The notes under the pieces were generated by a model that did no database searches, had not been told where the DNA came from, and saw nothing but the letters and a program-made list of their open reading frames with translations. Source: Acanthosepion pharaonis (taxonomy: Eukaryota > Mollusca > Cephalopoda > Sepiida > Sepiidae). Taken from it: DNA of 64,000 nucleotides. This document shows, piece after piece, positions 63,151 to 64,000 of this stretch (position 1 is its first letter; each line of letters opens with the position of its first letter). Position numbers and translations under genes: made by a program. The stretch lies in the NCBI GenBank assembly GCA_903632075.3, contig CAHIKZ030000394.1:1-64000 (forward strand), given 5' to 3'.

Positions 63151-64000
63151 TTGCAGCCTTCCTTCTTTGTAAGTCACCAAACACAAGTAACAGCAATGGA
63201 TAATAAATGATGCCAAGTTCAAAAATGTAATCATAGTCCAAGCCATGATACTCACTATCAGAATGTATGGAAAATCTGGTTTGAAATGCAAGTGTTAAGT
63301 AGTTCAAATAGCAGGACCCTTTAAAAAGTACTAGCAGATCATAGTTTACAAGAGGACAGATATATATAAATAAAAGAAAATTATTCTGGTATATAAATAT
63401 ATAAATGATAGATGAACGCTGATGTTGGAGTAAATGGACGTGTTTTTTTTTTTTTTCATGGCTCTAAGAAAGGGATGTTAAGGAAAGTCTCGATTGTTAT
63501 TTTTTTTAATCATACATTATTCTTATATTTTTCTTGTTTATTATTTTATGATATTTTAGTTATGTTATTCATTTACAGTATTTAATATATGTATTTTGTA
63601 ATTTTATTGTACATATTTACCTATCTTTAGTCGTGGTATACAATGATTTTTCATCTTTTTTTCTTTCTATCTTTTTTCATTTTAAAACAATCGTAGTTTC
63701 GCTAGTGAAATTTCTTGCTAAGAGTTATAAGAATATTTAATGTATTTTATTTGTTTGACTAATCATATAGTGGCATGAATAATTTTAATTTATATCTAAG
63801 TGTAACATTTATTTATCTGTTGTTGTTTTTACGAAAGTGGACGTAATTTTCAGAATTAGTGGACAACATTATTTTTAATGTTTATTTTGTTTATATTTGA
63901 CTAGTGGCTCATTATTGCGGATTTTTTTTTAATCTATTATTAGTTATATTTAAAGTTTCTTTTATAACATTTAGTATGAATTTTAATTCTTTACATTTTC

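Larger units (their letters stand above)
51950..64000 (-). other. BRPF1 upstream intron (5' exon not in window)
   Basis: The acceptor ttttttgccag abuts the PHD exon at 51950. I looked upstream on the minus strand for the conserved acidic stretch that precedes DHAWLE in the family (EVEYDMDEE-like) and for the N-terminal C2H2 finger, and found neither. The intron therefore probably exceeds 12 kb. It contains SINE-like copies, a LINE C-terminus, a tandem repeat and a foldback, all listed separately. From 54130 to 57150 and from 59705 to 63020 nothing is recognised. Confidence 0.7.

Noticed and set aside
63116..63307. Minus-strand frame with acidic text, considered for the missing 5' BRPF1 exon
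   Set aside because: It does not contain the conserved acidic motif that precedes DHAWLE and partly overlaps the foldback.

Overview
The window is A+T-rich animal DNA, and nearly all of it is intron of one gene on the minus strand. The gene encodes a BRPF1/peregrin-type scaffold of MYST histone acetyltransferase complexes. Four exons are present: 51949-51093, 14952-14799, 9084-8953 and 1704-1576. Their phases fit together with no gap (857+154+132+129 = 1272 nt, 424 codons). They cover the PHD1-zinc knuckle-PHD2 module, the basic linker, the helical EPC-II-like segment and the first part of the bromodomain. The amino end lies beyond base 64000. The rest of the bromodomain and the PWWP domain lie before base 1. 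Introns are 7.2, 5.7 and 36 kb, plus two that run off the ends. No other functional gene or structural RNA gene is supported.

The organism is most likely a mollusc, probably a cephalopod such as an octopus. This is inferred from the invertebrate BRPF1, the very large repeat-filled introns, the tRNA-derived SINEs, the Penelope-like elements with GIY-YIG domains and the many (TA)n microsatellites. It is not proven by the sequence alone.

Layout: 1-14.8 kb holds three 3' exons, a dead mariner (7.4-8.3 kb), an 82-bp hairpin made from a Penelope 5' end (4.4 kb) and an old MITE. From 14.9 to 51.1 kb is one 36-kb intron. It contains a 400-bp dispersed repeat (16.1, 24.8, 32.9 and 37.8 kb), short MITEs (16.6, 23.3, 25.7 and 30.7 kb), and an 80-bp mariner MITE close in size and ends to human MADE1 (17.6 kb). 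It also holds a Penelope fragment (17.9-18.25 kb), SINEs (19.4, 28.9 and 46.3 kb), a LINE RT fragment with YADD (21.5 kb) and a decayed, G+C-richer Tx1/L1-like LINE (33.3-37.45 kb). Towards its upstream end come a 1936-bp non-autonomous TIR transposon with a perfect 8-bp target duplication (42.9-44.8 kb), a dead Tc1 element (47.3-48.0 kb) and a Penelope-like element bounded by inverted copies of part of its own 5' coding region (48.05-50.28 kb). From 51.95 to 64 kb is the upstream intron, with two SINE-like pairs, a LINE C-terminus and a near-perfect 123-bp foldback at 63.03-63.15 kb.

The most unusual signals are the inverted-repeat Penelope copy and the fact that all three Penelope loci abut (TA)n tracts, the intact 8-bp-TSD transposon, the 63-kb foldback, and the splice junction at the point where human BRPF1 isoforms differ. 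I found no clearly new multi-gene system.
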